From Pseudonocardia mahuensis (GTDB lineage Bacteria; Actinomycetota; Actinomycetes; Mycobacteriales; Pseudonocardiaceae), in NCBI RefSeq assembly GCF_018531475.1, contig NZ_JAHDTG010000157.1:1-6195 (forward strand): a stretch of DNA of 6,195 nt, read 5' to 3'. The first letter of the stretch is position 1, and every line of letters starts with the position of its first letter. Below, piece by piece: positions 5,956 to 6,195 of the stretch. A program made the position numbers and the translations under genes. Below the pieces are notes generated by a model. The model saw only the letters and a list, made by a program, of their open reading frames with translations, did not search any database and was not told the DNA's origin.

Positions 5956-6195
5956 TCAGCCGTGGGTGTGCAGCGGTTTTCCGGCCAGCGCGAGGTGTGC
6001 CTCGCCGAAGGCCTCGTTCTGTGTCGGATGGGCGTGGATCAGGGCGGCGACGTCCTCGGCCTGAGCGTCCCAGTTGTAGACCAGCTGGGCCTCGCCGATG
6101 AGTTCGCCGACCCGGGCGCCGACCATGTGGATGCCGACGACGGGGCCCTGGGTGCCCTCGGCCCCGGCCTTGATCAGCTTGATCGCGCCGGAGGT
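5956..6195 (-). CDS. lpdA: Dihydrolipoyl dehydrogenase (E3), C-terminal 79 residues (partial)
   Basis: FAD-dependent E3 that reoxidises the dihydrolipoyl arms of E2 and passes electrons to NAD+. Only the C-terminal dimerisation-domain part is present; it enters in frame at the right edge with TSGAIKLIKAG, continues GIHMVGARVGELIGEAQLVYNW, and ends HAHPTQNEAFGEAHLALAGKPLHTHG. HPTxxE holds the active-site His/Glu pair contributed across the dimer (His56 and Glu61 of the fragment). The redox CxxxxC, FAD- and NAD-binding motifs are off the window. Termination is TGA at 5958-5956. The following 59 bases to E2 contain the E2 Shine-Dalgarno and no strong terminator, so lpd and E2 are probably co-transcribed. 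Glutathione-reductase-type relatives share the HPT motif, but the tail and the E2 neighbour favour Lpd. Confidence 0.94.
   Translation of the reverse strand, partial: TSGAIKLIKAGAEGTQGPVVGIHMVGARVGELIGEAQLVYNWDAQAEDVAALIHAHPTQNEAFGEAHLALAGKPLHTHG

Overview
The window is very GC-rich, gene-dense DNA from an actinomycete. The two-lipoyl actinobacterial E2, the F420-dependent luciferase-like oxidoreductase and the frequent GTG starts point to Actinomycetia. A Pseudonocardiales host such as Pseudonocardia would fit, but that is inference and not read from a marker gene.

The theme is lipoic acid and the 2-oxoacid dehydrogenase complexes. The main block is transcribed on the minus strand, so read from right to left. 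It holds the C-terminus of dihydrolipoyl dehydrogenase (E3, 5956-6195, cut by the window edge), the dihydrolipoamide acyltransferase E2 with two lipoyl domains (4094-5896), a TIGR01777-type epimerase/SDR protein (3100-3990) and octanoyltransferase lipB (2106-2882). At the far left is the N-terminus of lipoyl synthase lipA (1-127, minus, cut by the edge). LipB loads octanoate on the E2 lysines, LipA converts octanoyl to lipoyl, E2 uses the arm in catalysis and E3 reoxidises it. Target, modifying enzymes and recycling enzyme are therefore encoded together.

Between lipB and lipA lie two genes with no evident lipoate role. One is a plus-strand F420-dependent LLM oxidoreductase of the Rv1855c type (1166-2101), which ends 4 bases from the end of convergent lipB. 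The other is a minus-strand classical SDR (151-1101), divergent from the LLM gene and 23 bases upstream of lipA. From memory, M. tuberculosis has dlaT-Rv2216-lipB-lipA in a row, so this pair looks like an insertion into a conserved cluster.

Non-coding structure is concentrated in two gaps. The E2/epimerase gap (3991-4093) holds a perfect 15-bp stem just after the E2 stop, an overlapping competing helix, a 16-base palindrome and a hairpin that buries the epimerase Shine-Dalgarno. The epimerase/lipB gap (2883-3099) holds a degenerate array of five units of about 22 bp beginning CGACTCG. The starts of lipA, lipB, the LLM gene and, more weakly, the SDR gene lack a well-placed Shine-Dalgarno but have a TANNNT-like box 6-8 bases upstream, the pattern of leaderless mRNAs. 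I found no tRNA, rRNA, CRISPR, insertion sequence or obvious new multi-gene system.
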